Shown here: positions 1 to 10,127 of the stretch, one piece after another | How positions within the stretch are numbered: position 1 is the first letter of the stretch | How the letters are laid out: every line of letters starts with the position of its first letter | Source: Neorhizobium galegae bv. orientalis str. HAMBI 540 | GTDB taxonomy: Bacteria > Pseudomonadota > Alphaproteobacteria > Rhizobiales > Rhizobiaceae | DNA: 64,000 nt | Assembly: GCF_000731315.1 (NCBI RefSeq) | Contig: NZ_HG938353.1 | Coordinates: 4,530,001 to 4,594,000, forward strand | Direction: 5' to 3' | The notes under the pieces: generated by a model | Told to the model about the DNA's origin: nothing | Databases searched by the model: none | Seen by the model: the letters and a program-made list of their open reading frames with translations, nothing else | Program-made: the position numbers and the translations under genes

Positions 1-53
1 AGCCTCCTCTGTCGGCACGCCAGCCGTAACTTGGATACAGCAGGGAGAAGAGC

Positions 54-305
54 ATGACGCTCGTGACATTGCCCAACAAGATCGTGCGAAACAGCCACCA
101 CACCGTTCTGGTGATGCGCGACGGCGGCACATGCCAGGCCGTCTGCGTCGTCAACGACGGCAGGATCGGCGACGTCTGCTCGAAGCTCGGCCTCATCGAG
201 AGGATCGCCAGCAACAAGCTCGATCACGGCGAAGTGGCGTTCGATGGCCGCGTCTGGATCACCCATTCCGACATGCCGCGCCCACTGCATGCGGGGCGCC
301 ACTGA
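54..305 (+). CDS. hypothetical protein, 83 aa
   Basis: A short open frame starts at an ATG preceded by a GGGAG-type ribosome site in the 10 bases upstream. The product is soluble, with no signal peptide or membrane segment, and I recognise no family. It ends near a His-rich tail. It converges on the flagellin gene, with hairpins between the two. The good ribosome site and clean length suggest a real gene, but no function can be assigned from sequence. Confidence 0.5.
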   Translation: MTLVTLPNKIVRNSHHTVLVMRDGGTCQAVCVVNDGRIGDVCSKLGLIERIASNKLDHGEVAFDGRVWITHSDMPRPLHAGRH

Positions 306-373
306 CAATTGCGTGGCCCTGCGCTGAAGGTGCTCCGACGCCATCGCGTCTGGTTTCTTGTCGCAGGGACAGG

Positions 374-461
374 AATAAAAAGAGCGGGGATGCCTTCCCG
401 CTGGGTCTTACCCCGCGAGCGAACGAAACATCCGGCCCCCGAGCATACCCAAGGGCCGGAT
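374..461 (-). terminator. two hairpins downstream of flagellin
   Basis: Two stem-loops follow the flagellin stop codon on the minus strand. The nearer pairs 430-438 with 453-461 (9 perfect bp, core CCGGCC). The farther pairs 383-388 with 397-402 (AGCGGG/CCCGCT) and is followed on the minus strand by a T-rich run, which is the classic intrinsic terminator form. The second is the better terminator candidate. Confidence 0.6.
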
Positions 462-473
462 ATCGGGGAGGTA

Positions 474-1421
474 TCAGCGGAAGAGGTCGAGAATGCGTTT
501 CGACTGCTCGTTGACGATGCTGAGGCCGATCGTCTGGAGTTGCTGCTGCACCTTCGTGGCGGCAAGCCTGACGGCGCTCTCTTCCATGTTGGCATCGACC
601 AGGCGCCCGACACCGCGGTCGATCGCATCATGCAGCTTGGAGAGGAACTCCGTATTGGCACCGATGCGGCTCGAAGTGGAGCCGAGTTTGGCGCCGGCGG
701 AGGTGAGGCCCGAAAGCATGCTGTCGGTGGCGGAGATCATCCCGTCCAGCTCGTCTTCGGTGGTCGAATTCGAGATCTTGATTTCGCTGGCGGTTGCCGA
801 GCCCTGCGATCCCGTGTCGAGAAGGTAATATTCGTAGGCGGTGCCGTTGTCGGTGGTGCCCGAATAGGCCTTGGTCAGAAGCCCGTCGGCGGCGTCACTA
901 CTGCCGACCAGCGTCGTCGAGGCGGTATCGAAATCGATCGTGTTGAGGGCCGTGGTGCCGTCGGGGCCTGTCGATGAGGATGCCAGCAGCGACTTGACAC
1001 CCGGCGTCCCGGCGGAACTCAGCCAGTTCTCGCCGTTGAAGGACGACGATTCGGCGACCATGCCCAACTGATCCTTGAGTTGGCCGATCTCCGCATTGAT
1101 TGCGTCTCGGTCCACGCCCGGCGAGCGCGCCAGGATGAGTTTTGCCTTGATCTCGGAAACGAGGCCGGTCGCAGCCTCCATGCCGAGCGACGCCGTATCC
1201 GCCATCGCGGCTGCAAGGCCCGATGCGTCCCCGACCGCCGAGAGCGACATGCCGGTGGAACGCATGGAGGTGGCGATCGACCAATAGGCGGCGTTGTCGG
1301 ATGCCGTATTGACGTTGCGGCCGGTTGCCACCTGGATCGTGTTGCGCTCCAGCGCCTTGGCGGAGCCGGTCAGCAGCAACAGCGCAGACGCCGCCGACTG
1401 ATTGTAGGAAATGCTGCTCAT
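474..1421 (-). CDS. flagellin, 315 aa
   Basis: This is the filament subunit, exported by the flagellar type III apparatus and polymerised outside the cell. The N-terminus has the conserved flagellin D0/D1 signature (MSSISYNQ start, then LERNTIQVATGRNVNTASDN) and the C-terminus has the matching amphipathic helix ending KRILDLFR. I chose the ATG at 1421 because rhizobial flagellins begin with M-S/T-S-I; an upstream GTG would add nine unrelated residues. The length fits rhizobial flagellins. No other flagellar gene is in the window, so this is a dispersed copy. About 200 bp upstream (to 1638) is non-coding and should hold its promoter. Confidence 0.93.
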   Translation of the reverse strand: MSSISYNQSAASALLLLTGSAKALERNTIQVATGRNVNTASDNAAYWSIATSMRSTGMSLSAVGDASGLAAAMADTASLGMEAATGLVSEIKAKLILARSPGVDRDAINAEIGQLKDQLGMVAESSSFNGENWLSSAGTPGVKSLLASSSTGPDGTTALNTIDFDTASTTLVGSSDAADGLLTKAYSGTTDNGTAYEYYLLDTGSQGSATASEIKISNSTTEDELDGMISATDSMLSGLTSAGAKLGSTSSRIGANTEFLSKLHDAIDRGVGRLVDANMEESAVRLAATKVQQQLQTIGLSIVNEQSKRILDLFR

Positions 1422-1638
1422 GAAGCGTCTCGCAGGTGGGAAGGACACGTTACGGGCTCAGGCAGTGAAGATCGGCGTCATGCCCTTGAGCTGGCGCCAT
1501 ATCAGCGCACGAACTCATCACCTGCAATCACTGTGCAGCAGCGAGATTTCAAAGCGTTTGCAGGATTTATTAAGGTTTTAGTGATTGGCGGATTTTTTGA
1601 GGGGCGGGCTGAGGTGACGATAAGATCAAACCGCGTCG

Positions 1639-1869
1639 TCAGAACCGGCGATACTTTGCCAGCGGCAGGCCGTGTTTCTCGACATACTCATTGTGAAACC
1701 GGATTGCCTCGGCACTTTCCAGCCGCCAAAGGCGCTCCCGCTCGGCTTTGAGGGCCTTGGCGATGCCTTCCTCGGCGGACTGCGAGAGGTCGATCTTCAG
1801 CGCGCGAGCCTCGGCAATAAGGTTGCCGTCTCACAAAAGCCTAGTCGATTTGCGGGCGGGCTGGGACAT
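1639..1869 (-). pseudogene. ccdA-type antitoxin relic with internal stop
   Basis: Translating the minus strand from the ATG at 1869 gives a CcdA-family antitoxin. It has a short N-terminal arm, then a body reading DGNLIAEARALKIDLSQSAE, and a tail ending in the family hallmark HGLPLAKYRRF. An in-frame TGA at 1831-1833 falls after codon 12, in the ribbon-helix-helix region, and no ATG or GTG lies just after it. Downstream, towards flagellin, there is no ccdB-like frame, so the toxin partner is missing. I read this as an inactivated, orphan antitoxin. A sequencing error at the TGA is the main alternative. Confidence 0.8.
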
Positions 1870-1923
1870 TCCAACCTCCAAGTTCAGCGCAAAATATATG
1901 CGCATAAACTGTCATTGGAAAGA

Positions 1924-3750
<1,827 letters not shown>

Positions 3751-3831
3751 GGTCGCGCATATAGCAGCGCGAATCCCTGCCGCAAAGCGGAAAGATAACC
3801 TTTCGTTGAGGATAAAGCCCGGCGGCGTGGG

Positions 3832-5085
3832 CTATTTGGCGGGCTTTTCGGTCTCCGGACCGGTCATGACGGAGGCGTTCGGAAGCTGTGCGCTTCTGAG
3901 CCCGACATTCTCCCGTTCGTCGGCCGGCACGCCCACGCGTTCCTTGAGGCGCCAGATCACGTAAGTCCCATAGGCGATCGCCACCAGGATCACCGCATAG
4001 ATGAAGGTGTGCTGGCCGAAAGCGGGGGTGAGCAGCGTCACCCCGAGCGGCACGATGGTCGCCGCCGTCGACCAGGCGACCAGCAGCGTCGAGGAGAGCG
4101 GCACGAAGTCGCCGGGATCGGCGCGGTCGTTGGCATGCGCATTGGCGACCGAATAGACGGTCTCGACCGCGCCGCCGAAGATGAGGAAGACGAGCATCAG
4201 GACGATCATCATCGAGAAGGAGACGAACAGCGCCGCGGCGCCTGCCGCAACGATCAGCGCGCAGGTGATCAAGAGCACGAAGCGGCGGTCGATGCGGTCC
4301 GACAGCATGCCGAGCGGATATTGCACGAACAGCAGGCCGGTCTGCATCACCAGCATCAGCAGCGCCACATCCGTCTGCGCCACGTGGCTGGTGGTGGCGT
4401 AGATCGGCACGAAGCCCTGTATCACCATGGAAAGGCCGCCGGACGCGAGCACGCCGATCAGCCCGACCGGCGAGATGCGCCAGGCCATTTTGATGTCGAC
4501 ATTGACATTGGCCGGCGCCGGCGGGTTCGGCAGGCGGGTCAGCCCGATCGGCAGGATAGCGAGCGCGGTGACGAACACCACGGCGAGCGGCGCCAGATTG
4601 CCATCCGTCGGAATACGGCCGAACAACCAGGCGCCGGCGCCGAGCCCCAGCACGAAAGCCATGTAGAAGAACGACATTGCCCGGCCGCGCCATTCGTTGG
4701 AGGCGGCGTGGTTGAGCCAGCTCTGGGCGATGATGAAATTGACGTTGGAGGCTGCCCCATAGACGCCGCGCGCCAGCACCCAGTAGATCGGCGGCGGGTT
4801 GGTGGCGATCAGCACGGCGGCGATGATCACCATCGCCATCGAGCACGAGAACAGGCGCGCATGGCCGACCCGGCGGATCAGCGGGCCGCCGACGAGGCAG
4901 CCGACCAGGCCGCCAAAGGCGAGCGTCGGGACGGCGGCGCTGGCGGCCCAGGTGTCGCCCGTCTGCGTCAGCACGAAAGGAACATAGGCGGACATGATGC
5001 CGCTGCCGATGGCGGCGATCGTCATCGAGACGACGATGCTGGCGATCGACAGGGGCGACGCCGTCTCGATTGTCTGGCCGTTCAT
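3832..5085 (-). CDS. MFS transporter, 417 aa
   Basis: An inner-membrane major facilitator superfamily protein with about twelve hydrophobic segments. The loop between TM2 and TM3 carries the partly conserved motif GCLVGGPLIRRVGH. I chose the ATG at 5085 (MNGQTIE) because the longer frame adds 55 non-hydrophobic, arginine-rich residues that belong to the divergent promoter region. It is divergent from an XRE-cupin regulator 175 bp away, which probably controls it. The substrate is unknown; the CynX/NimT-like drug or small-acid carriers are the nearest general type. A weak AGCCC/GGGCT hairpin overlaps its end. Confidence 0.88.
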   Translation of the reverse strand: MNGQTIETASPLSIASIVVSMTIAAIGSGIMSAYVPFVLTQTGDTWAASAAVPTLAFGGLVGCLVGGPLIRRVGHARLFSCSMAMVIIAAVLIATNPPPIYWVLARGVYGAASNVNFIIAQSWLNHAASNEWRGRAMSFFYMAFVLGLGAGAWLFGRIPTDGNLAPLAVVFVTALAILPIGLTRLPNPPAPANVNVDIKMAWRISPVGLIGVLASGGLSMVIQGFVPIYATTSHVAQTDVALLMLVMQTGLLFVQYPLGMLSDRIDRRFVLLITCALIVAAGAAALFVSFSMMIVLMLVFLIFGGAVETVYSVANAHANDRADPGDFVPLSSTLLVAWSTAATIVPLGVTLLTPAFGQHTFIYAVILVAIAYGTYVIWRLKERVGVPADERENVGLRSAQLPNASVMTGPETEKPAK

Positions 5086-5240
5086 CTCGTCTCTCCGCAA
5101 GCGCGGGCGTCGGCAGGTTCCGCCGACTTGAAGCCCGATACTGCTCCATAGCCGATGGACCATGACAGGAGCTATCGCGGAAGCGCCATCGCTTATAAAA
5201 TTCGACGGTTCCATCATCGTACCGCTTGATTCTATTATAA

Positions 5241-5255
5241 GAGAATGCAATTCTC
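5241..5255. promoter_or_regulatory. inverted repeat, likely XRE operator
   Basis: The perfect palindrome GAGAAT-gca-ATTCTC ends five bases before the ATG of the XRE-cupin gene. It lies beside an AT-rich TATTATAA stretch that could be a -10 box. This position between divergent genes suits autoregulation by the adjacent regulator. Binding is inferred. Confidence 0.55.
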
Positions 5256-5260
5256 AAATC

Positions 5261-5836
5261 ATGGAAACGACGGATCATGACATCGAGAACGCCATCAGCG
5301 AGCGGCTGAAGAGCCTGCGCGCCCGCGCCGGCCTGACGCTGGACGATCTGGCGAGCCGCTCCGGCGTCAGCCGTGCGATGATTTCGCGGGTGGAGCGGGC
5401 GGAGGCGAGCCCGACCGCCGCGCTGCTGGCAAGGCTGTCGGAAGCGCTCGGACTTTCCCTCTCCGCCTTCTTCGCCGATGACGAACCGCAGAGCTCTCCG
5501 CTCAGCCGCAGGGCGGAGCAGAAGCTGTGGCGCGATCCGCATACGGGTTATCTGCGCCGCTCGGTTTCACCGCCGGGCACGCCGTCGCGCGTCGATATCG
5601 TCGAGGTGGATTTCCCCGCCCATGCGCGGGTCAGCTTTCCGCCGCGCGAGGAAAGCCGGGTGATGACCCAGCATGTCTGGCTCTTCGAAGGCGTGCTGGA
5701 GATGATCATCGGCGAAACCGTCCATAGGCTGCAGCCCGGCGATTGCCTCTACATGGATATCGGCGATGCCTTCGACTTCCACAATCCATCCGACCAGCCG
5801 GCCCGGTATGCGGTCATCCTCGACCGCGGCCGCTGA
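5261..5836 (+). CDS. XRE family transcriptional regulator with cupin domain, 191 aa
   Basis: An N-terminal helix-turn-helix of the Cro/C1 type spans roughly residues 12-65 (RLKSLRARAGLTLDDLASRS). A C-terminal cupin beta-barrel follows, with the metal/ligand-site region around QPGDCLYMDIGDAFDFHNPS. This architecture is known in regulators that sense small ligands. The start at METTDHD was chosen because the alternative upstream start would run through the palindrome at 5241-5255. It is divergent from an MFS gene and followed 26 bp later by a GNAT. Confidence 0.88.
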   Translation: METTDHDIENAISERLKSLRARAGLTLDDLASRSGVSRAMISRVERAEASPTAALLARLSEALGLSLSAFFADDEPQSSPLSRRAEQKLWRDPHTGYLRRSVSPPGTPSRVDIVEVDFPAHARVSFPPREESRVMTQHVWLFEGVLEMIIGETVHRLQPGDCLYMDIGDAFDFHNPSDQPARYAVILDRGR

Positions 5837-5862
5837 GCATTTTCATCAGGAGATTTTTCAAG

Positions 5863-6384
5863 ATGACCGTCATCATTCGCATCCTCAATGCCGGCGAAAC
5901 CCGCGCTGCCATAACCGATCTCTCCGAGACCCTGTCCGACTGCGTCAATGGCGGGGCCTCGCTCGGTTTCATGCTGCCCTTCGCGCCGGAGGATGCAGTC
6001 GGCTATTGGCAGGAGATTGCCGATGCGGTCGAAAAAGGCGGCATCATCCTCGCGGTGGCCGAAGTGGAGGGCAAGGTCGTCGGCACGGTGCAGGTGGGCC
6101 TTGCCTCGAAGCCGAACCAGCCGCATCGCGGCGACTTGATGAAGCTCCTCGTGCATCGCTCCGCCCGAGGGCTCGGCCTGTCGCGCAGGCTGATGGAGGC
6201 GGTGGAAGCGGAAGCCGCACGGCGCGGCCGCACGCTTCTGGTGCTCGACACGGCGACCGGCAGCGAGGCGGAAAAGATCTATCCGCGCTTCGGCTGGGAG
6301 CGGGTCGGAGTCATTCCGGATTATGCCATGTGGCCGCAGGGCGGTTTCTGCGCCACCACGCTGTTTTACAAGAGGGTTGCTTGA
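5863..6384 (+). CDS. GNAT family N-acetyltransferase, 173 aa
   Basis: GNAT fold enzyme that transfers acetyl from acetyl-CoA to an unidentified amine. The motif A region is visible as KLLVHRSARGLGLSRRLMEA, with the acetyl-CoA pyrophosphate loop in the variant form ARGLGLS. The C-terminal FGWERVGVIPDYA matches the conserved motif B region. The start at 5863 has an AGGAGA ribosome site; a longer frame reads back into the regulator gene. Co-transcription with the XRE-cupin gene and divergence from an MFS pump suggest a joint detoxification role, which is inference. Confidence 0.88.
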   Translation: MTVIIRILNAGETRAAITDLSETLSDCVNGGASLGFMLPFAPEDAVGYWQEIADAVEKGGIILAVAEVEGKVVGTVQVGLASKPNQPHRGDLMKLLVHRSARGLGLSRRLMEAVEAEAARRGRTLLVLDTATGSEAEKIYPRFGWERVGVIPDYAMWPQGGFCATTLFYKRVA

Positions 6385-6492
6385 GGGTCCAAGAAAAATC
6401 TACCAGGACGTCCCCCTCCATCTCGATTTATTCTTGCAAATCAGGGCATATGAACGGGCGCCGCTGATCAGGCGCTATCATTAGGGGGCTTC

Positions 6493-6882
6493 ATGTTGAT
6501 TTTTAATTCGCTGCCGGCGATGCGCCGCGCAGCCCTGGTGGTTTTGACGGCAACCATCTGCTCCACCGCTGGACAAGCGCTGTCTGCGGACGTGAGCTTC
6601 GTGATGCGCAACGAGCATCCGAACGCCGTCGAGGTCGAGCTTTACAGCCAGGACCGCAAGCATGTCTGGCCGGGCGGCAATCAGGTCTATTATCTGGATG
6701 ACGGCGAATCCAAGCAGATCCACCTCTCCTGCCAGCAGGGCGAGAACATCTGCTACGGCGCCTGGGTCTCCGGCGACAAGCAGACCTATTGGGGCACCGG
6801 TCCGAACAACAAGGAAGCTTGCGAAGACTGCTGCTACGTCTGCAGCGGCGGCGAGACCGAGGAAATCAATCTGGTTGAGTAA
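6493..6882 (+). CDS. secreted cysteine-rich hypothetical protein, 129 aa
   Basis: A hydrophobic signal peptide covers about residues 8-31 (LVVLTATICSTAGQALS then ADV), so the product is probably periplasmic or secreted. The mature part is about 98 aa. It has six cysteines, four of them near the C-terminus in the pattern ACEDCCYVCSG, which suggests disulfides or metal binding. AGGGGG sits 6 bases before the start. I recognise no named family. It converges on the HAD gene. Confidence 0.7.
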   Translation: MLIFNSLPAMRRAALVVLTATICSTAGQALSADVSFVMRNEHPNAVEVELYSQDRKHVWPGGNQVYYLDDGESKQIHLSCQQGENICYGAWVSGDKQTYWGTGPNNKEACEDCCYVCSGGETEEINLVE

Positions 6883-6898
6883 GTAGGGGTCTGAAACA

Positions 6899-6924
6899 GG
6901 ATCGGCCGCTCGGCCGGCCGATCC
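6899..6924. terminator. hairpin between convergent genes
   Basis: GGATCGGCC (6899-6907) pairs perfectly with GGCCGATCC (6916-6924) across an 8-nt loop. It lies between the convergent stops of the secreted protein and the HAD hydrolase. There is no T run, so if it terminates it does so by stem strength, in either direction. Confidence 0.5.
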
Positions 6925-6931
6925 CTTCGCC

Positions 6932-7552
6932 TCAGCGGTTTTCTTCAACTGCCGCAAACGGGGCGATGGCTGCTTCCAGCGTCATACCGGCTGTCCAGTG
7001 GACCGCGTTCCAGCCGAACACTCGGGCGGCCTCCACATTTTCGAGCGTGTCGTCGAGGAAGAGGATCTCGTCGGGCGACGCACCCGTTTCCGCGGTGGCG
7101 AGGCGGAAAAAATCCTGCGCCGGCTTGCGATGGCCGAATTTGGCGGAATAGAAAATACCGTCGAAATGGCGGGCGAGGCCGAGTTCATCCATCAGATAGG
7201 CTGCGCGCCGATGTTCCTGGTTGGTGGCGAGATAAAGCGCCAAGCCGGTTTCTCCGAACACGGCAAGATCGTCGAGCAGCTTCCGGTCCAGCCGGGAATC
7301 GTTTTCGAACCAGTACTGGAGCAGCGTTTCCGCTTCGAGATGCGGGGCGATCTCCCGAAGCACCGCGGTGAGGCGAGGCTCGATCGGCTCCCGGCCGATG
7401 ACGATGTCGGGCCAGTAAGGCTTGAAGAATTCCCGCTGCCACACGTCCAGCGGCAGGCCGAGATCCCGTTCGAGATCGGTTGCGAACGGCAATCCGTCGC
7501 CGGGACGCCCGTGAACGAGCACGCCGTCGACGTCGACCATCAGAATTTTCAT
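6932..7552 (-). CDS. HAD family hydrolase, 206 aa
   Basis: Haloacid dehalogenase superfamily phosphatase. Motif I is DVDGV (residues 7-11, nucleophile Asp7 and acid Asp9), motif II the Thr in LATNQE, motif III the Lys in GHRKP, and motif IV LFLDDT. A helical cap sits after motif I, as in the subfamily I epoxide-hydrolase/phosphoglycolate-like branch. The substrate cannot be read from sequence. All catalytic residues are present. Confidence 0.9.
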   Translation of the reverse strand: MKILMVDVDGVLVHGRPGDGLPFATDLERDLGLPLDVWQREFFKPYWPDIVIGREPIEPRLTAVLREIAPHLEAETLLQYWFENDSRLDRKLLDDLAVFGETGLALYLATNQEHRRAAYLMDELGLARHFDGIFYSAKFGHRKPAQDFFRLATAETGASPDEILFLDDTLENVEAARVFGWNAVHWTAGMTLEAAIAPFAAVEENR

Positions 7553-7630
7553 TGCTTATTTTCCAGATCTGAAAACGGGAATAGTTTTGGACGCCGCTTC
7601 CTATCGGTGGATGATAGCCGGATGATGACG

Positions 7631-7661
7631 TTCAGCGGATAGTATTGCCCACTCCGCTGAA
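7631..7661. terminator. hairpin after the alpha/beta hydrolase
   Basis: TTCAGCGGA (7631-7639) pairs with TCCGCTGAA (7653-7661), nine perfect base pairs. It lies in the 139-bp gap between the HAD gene start and the hydrolase stop. It lacks a T run. Termination of the minus-strand hydrolase is the simplest reading. Confidence 0.4.
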
Positions 7662-7691
7662 TGACGAAAACCCGAAGAGCGCACTTTTCGC

Positions 7692-8765
7692 TCAGCGGCT
7701 GGGTTTGAGGCCTCGCTCGAAAGCCGAAACGATGAGGCCGGTCAGTTCCCGGTGAATATCGGCCCGCGATCGGCTGGTGTTTTCATCGCAGATCGGATCG
7801 GTCTCTTCGACGGATTTCAGGAACTCGGCCGCACCCGGTTTGCAGACGGGCAGGAAACTGAAATGGTTGGCATCGTTCACCTGCGCATAGCTGGCATTCG
7901 GGGCCTGTTTCCCCAGCACGTCCGAAAGCACCGCGACCGGGATTTGCCCGACGCTGCCGAGATTGACGACGGTCACCGGAATATCGATGGCTTTCACACT
8001 GCCGGCCGTGAAAGCCGTCGCAAGACCCGGATCGACCATGACGGCCGCAGTGACGCGCCGATCGCGGTTCGATCGTTCGAAGCGTGCCCTGTCGATGCTT
8101 TCGAGATCGAATTTTTTGACCGCGACCTGCTCGCCATCGGCAAAACCGCGCCCGCCTCGGAACCAGATGCAATCCATCATGGCCGGATAGTCATCGCAAT
8201 ACCGTTTGTAGGCATCGAGATCGGCACGTGCGCCGGCAAGCTCCATCGCCGTACTGCCGCCGAGCGAGAAGCCGAGAACGCCGATATGCTCTGTGTCGAT
8301 TGCCGCCTTCCAGGGGGCTTCGCCGGTCAATGCGGTGATGATGTCGGAAAGATCCTGAGTGCGTTCCCAGATCTTCGGCGTCGCGGCCGGCGTGGAATCG
8401 CCGCTCGTGGTGCCGGGATGGTTGGGACCGGCGACGATGAAGCCCGCCTCGGCGAGCCTGGTGGCAATCCAGGCCATGCCTTCGGCGCGGGAGCCGGAGC
8501 CATGGGACAGGAGCACGAGCGGAAAGCGACCGCTTTCGGGGGACGCGTTCTTCGATGCAGGCGATCCCTCGAAAATCCGGTTGTCGCCGATGGACGTCGT
8601 TTCGCCGTCACCCTTTGACGGATACCAGACGGTTACCGCAAGTGCCCGATCGTGTTCGGGCGAAACCACACTGATTTTCCGGACGCCGACGGGATCGGCG
8701 GCAAGGGCGGATGAATTGCTGATACCCGCCAGCAGAAGAGCAAAAAAGCGAAGGGTGGGTCGCAT
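7692..8765 (-). CDS. exported alpha/beta hydrolase (dienelactone / PAF-acetylhydrolase-like), 357 aa
   Basis: A signal peptide (MRPTLRFFALLLAGISNSSA, cleavage after ALAA) sends the enzyme to the periplasm. The fold is that of the platelet-activating-factor acetylhydrolase-like or dienelactone hydrolase family. It has an N-terminal strand block with VWYPS, the oxyanion region LVLLSHGSGS, and the nucleophile elbow GFSLGGS. A late His follows in DANHFSFLP. I chose the ATG at 8765 because it begins the signal peptide; the upstream frame adds 24 residues without a ribosome site. The ester substrate is unknown. Confidence 0.85.
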   Translation of the reverse strand: MRPTLRFFALLLAGISNSSALAADPVGVRKISVVSPEHDRALAVTVWYPSKGDGETTSIGDNRIFEGSPASKNASPESGRFPLVLLSHGSGSRAEGMAWIATRLAEAGFIVAGPNHPGTTSGDSTPAATPKIWERTQDLSDIITALTGEAPWKAAIDTEHIGVLGFSLGGSTAMELAGARADLDAYKRYCDDYPAMMDCIWFRGGRGFADGEQVAVKKFDLESIDRARFERSNRDRRVTAAVMVDPGLATAFTAGSVKAIDIPVTVVNLGSVGQIPVAVLSDVLGKQAPNASYAQVNDANHFSFLPVCKPGAAEFLKSVEETDPICDENTSRSRADIHRELTGLIVSAFERGLKPSR

Positions 8766-8822
8766 GGAAGCCTCGTTGATCTGAGAAACGAAGGCTGACC
8801 CCTGGCAGGAGGATGGCACGTT

Positions 8823-8863
8823 GACGACCTCGATCACGTTCGAGGTCGTCCTTGAACGTGATC
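8823..8863 (-). promoter_or_regulatory. two mutually exclusive overlapping hairpins
   Basis: GACGACCTCGA (8823-8833) pairs with TCGAGGTCGTC (8840-8850). GATCACGTTC (8832-8841) pairs with GAACGTGATC (8854-8863). Both stems are perfect, but they share bases 8832-8841, so an RNA can form only one at a time. The element lies between an upstream MFS stop and the hydrolase start, both on the minus strand. It could be an attenuator-like leader, a terminator, or a mosaic intergenic repeat. Confidence 0.6.
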
Positions 8864-8876
8864 TTGTCCTATCGCC

Positions 8877-10091
8877 TTAAACCTTGGCGCGTTTTTCCGT
8901 CAGGAAATAGAGGAAGGCGATGACCGGCAGGGCAAGGCCGAGCGAGGAGGCAAGCAGCCAGCCGCCTTCGGCAAAGGCCCAGGCGCCGACGGCGGAGCCG
9001 ATCGCGCCGCCACAGAAGAAGGTCGCCATGTAGAGGCCGTTGAGCCGGCTTCTCAGGTCCGCGCCGAGATTGTAGATCGACCGCTGGCCGATCACGAGCG
9101 TCATCGTTACCCCGAAATCGAGCAGGATGGCGGCAAGCGTCAGCAGCGCGAGTGCCACGACCGAGCCTTCAGGGGCGATATGGGTGATCAGGAAGGCGAC
9201 GGCGACGGCTCCGATCCCGAAGATCGTCGCAGGCCGGCCGAGATCCCGGTCGGCCAGGCGTCCGGCGATCGGTGAGGCGATGGCGCCGGCCACACCAGCC
9301 AGGGCAAACAGCGCGATGCCGGCCTGACTGAGATGGAAGGCGGGGCCGGCGAGAACCAGCGGCGTCACCGTCCAGAACAGGCTGAAAGTGGCGAACTGGC
9401 AGGCCTGGTAGAAAGCTCGGCGGCGCAGAACCGGCTGGGTGGCGTAAAGGCGACCCATCGATCCGAGCAGGCCGAAATACGAGAGCTTCGTCTGCGGCAT
9501 GCGCTTCGGCAGCCGCGCGGCAAGCACGAAGCCGAGCACGATCATCGCCGCTGCCGACAGGAAAAAGACGATGTGCCAGGAGGAGAACTCGGCAACGAAG
9601 CTCGAGACTGGCCGGGCCATCATGATGCCGATCATCAGCCCGCTCATGACATTGCCGACCACCCGGCCACGATTGGCATCATTGGTCAGGCTGGCGGCAA
9701 ACGGCACGATCATCTGCACGGCGGTGGAGCCGATGCCGATCGCCAGCGACGCGGCGAGGAACGGGATGGTCGCGGTGGACAGGCCGGCGCCGAGCAGCGC
9801 CACCGTGACCACGCCGATCATGGTGAGGATCAGCCGGCGGTTTTCCAGAAGGTCGCCGAGCGGCACGACCAGCAGCAGGCCGAGGCCGTAACCGATCTGG
9901 GTCAGCGTGACGATAAGGCCGGTCGCATGCGCCGGCAGGCCGATCGAGGCGGCGATCGGCCCTGCGAGCGGTTGGGAATAATAGAGATTGGCGGCGATGA
10001 GGCCGCAGGCTGCGGCCATGACGAAGGTCATCGCGGCGGACAAGCCGGAAGCCGCCGCCGGCGTGGCCATCGTTGCGGTATTGGTGGTCAT
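8877..10091 (-). CDS. MFS transporter, 404 aa
   Basis: Twelve-segment inner-membrane carrier of the YnfM / arabinose-efflux-like MFS type. It has the loop motif GDLLENRR after TM2 and a second-half counterpart GRLADRDLGRP. The N-terminal LYYSQPLAGPIA is typical of this efflux subgroup. It is preceded 36 bp upstream by a TetR gene on the same strand with a palindromic operator, so the pair looks like a regulator and efflux pump operon. The exported compound is unknown. Confidence 0.9.
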   Translation of the reverse strand: MTTNTATMATPAAASGLSAAMTFVMAAACGLIAANLYYSQPLAGPIAASIGLPAHATGLIVTLTQIGYGLGLLLVVPLGDLLENRRLILTMIGVVTVALLGAGLSTATIPFLAASLAIGIGSTAVQMIVPFAASLTNDANRGRVVGNVMSGLMIGIMMARPVSSFVAEFSSWHIVFFLSAAAMIVLGFVLAARLPKRMPQTKLSYFGLLGSMGRLYATQPVLRRRAFYQACQFATFSLFWTVTPLVLAGPAFHLSQAGIALFALAGVAGAIASPIAGRLADRDLGRPATIFGIGAVAVAFLITHIAPEGSVVALALLTLAAILLDFGVTMTLVIGQRSIYNLGADLRSRLNGLYMATFFCGGAIGSAVGAWAFAEGGWLLASSLGLALPVIAFLYFLTEKRAKV

Positions 10092-10127
10092 GGGAAGCTC
10101 CTTGGGAGGAAGGATTGCATTGAAAAA

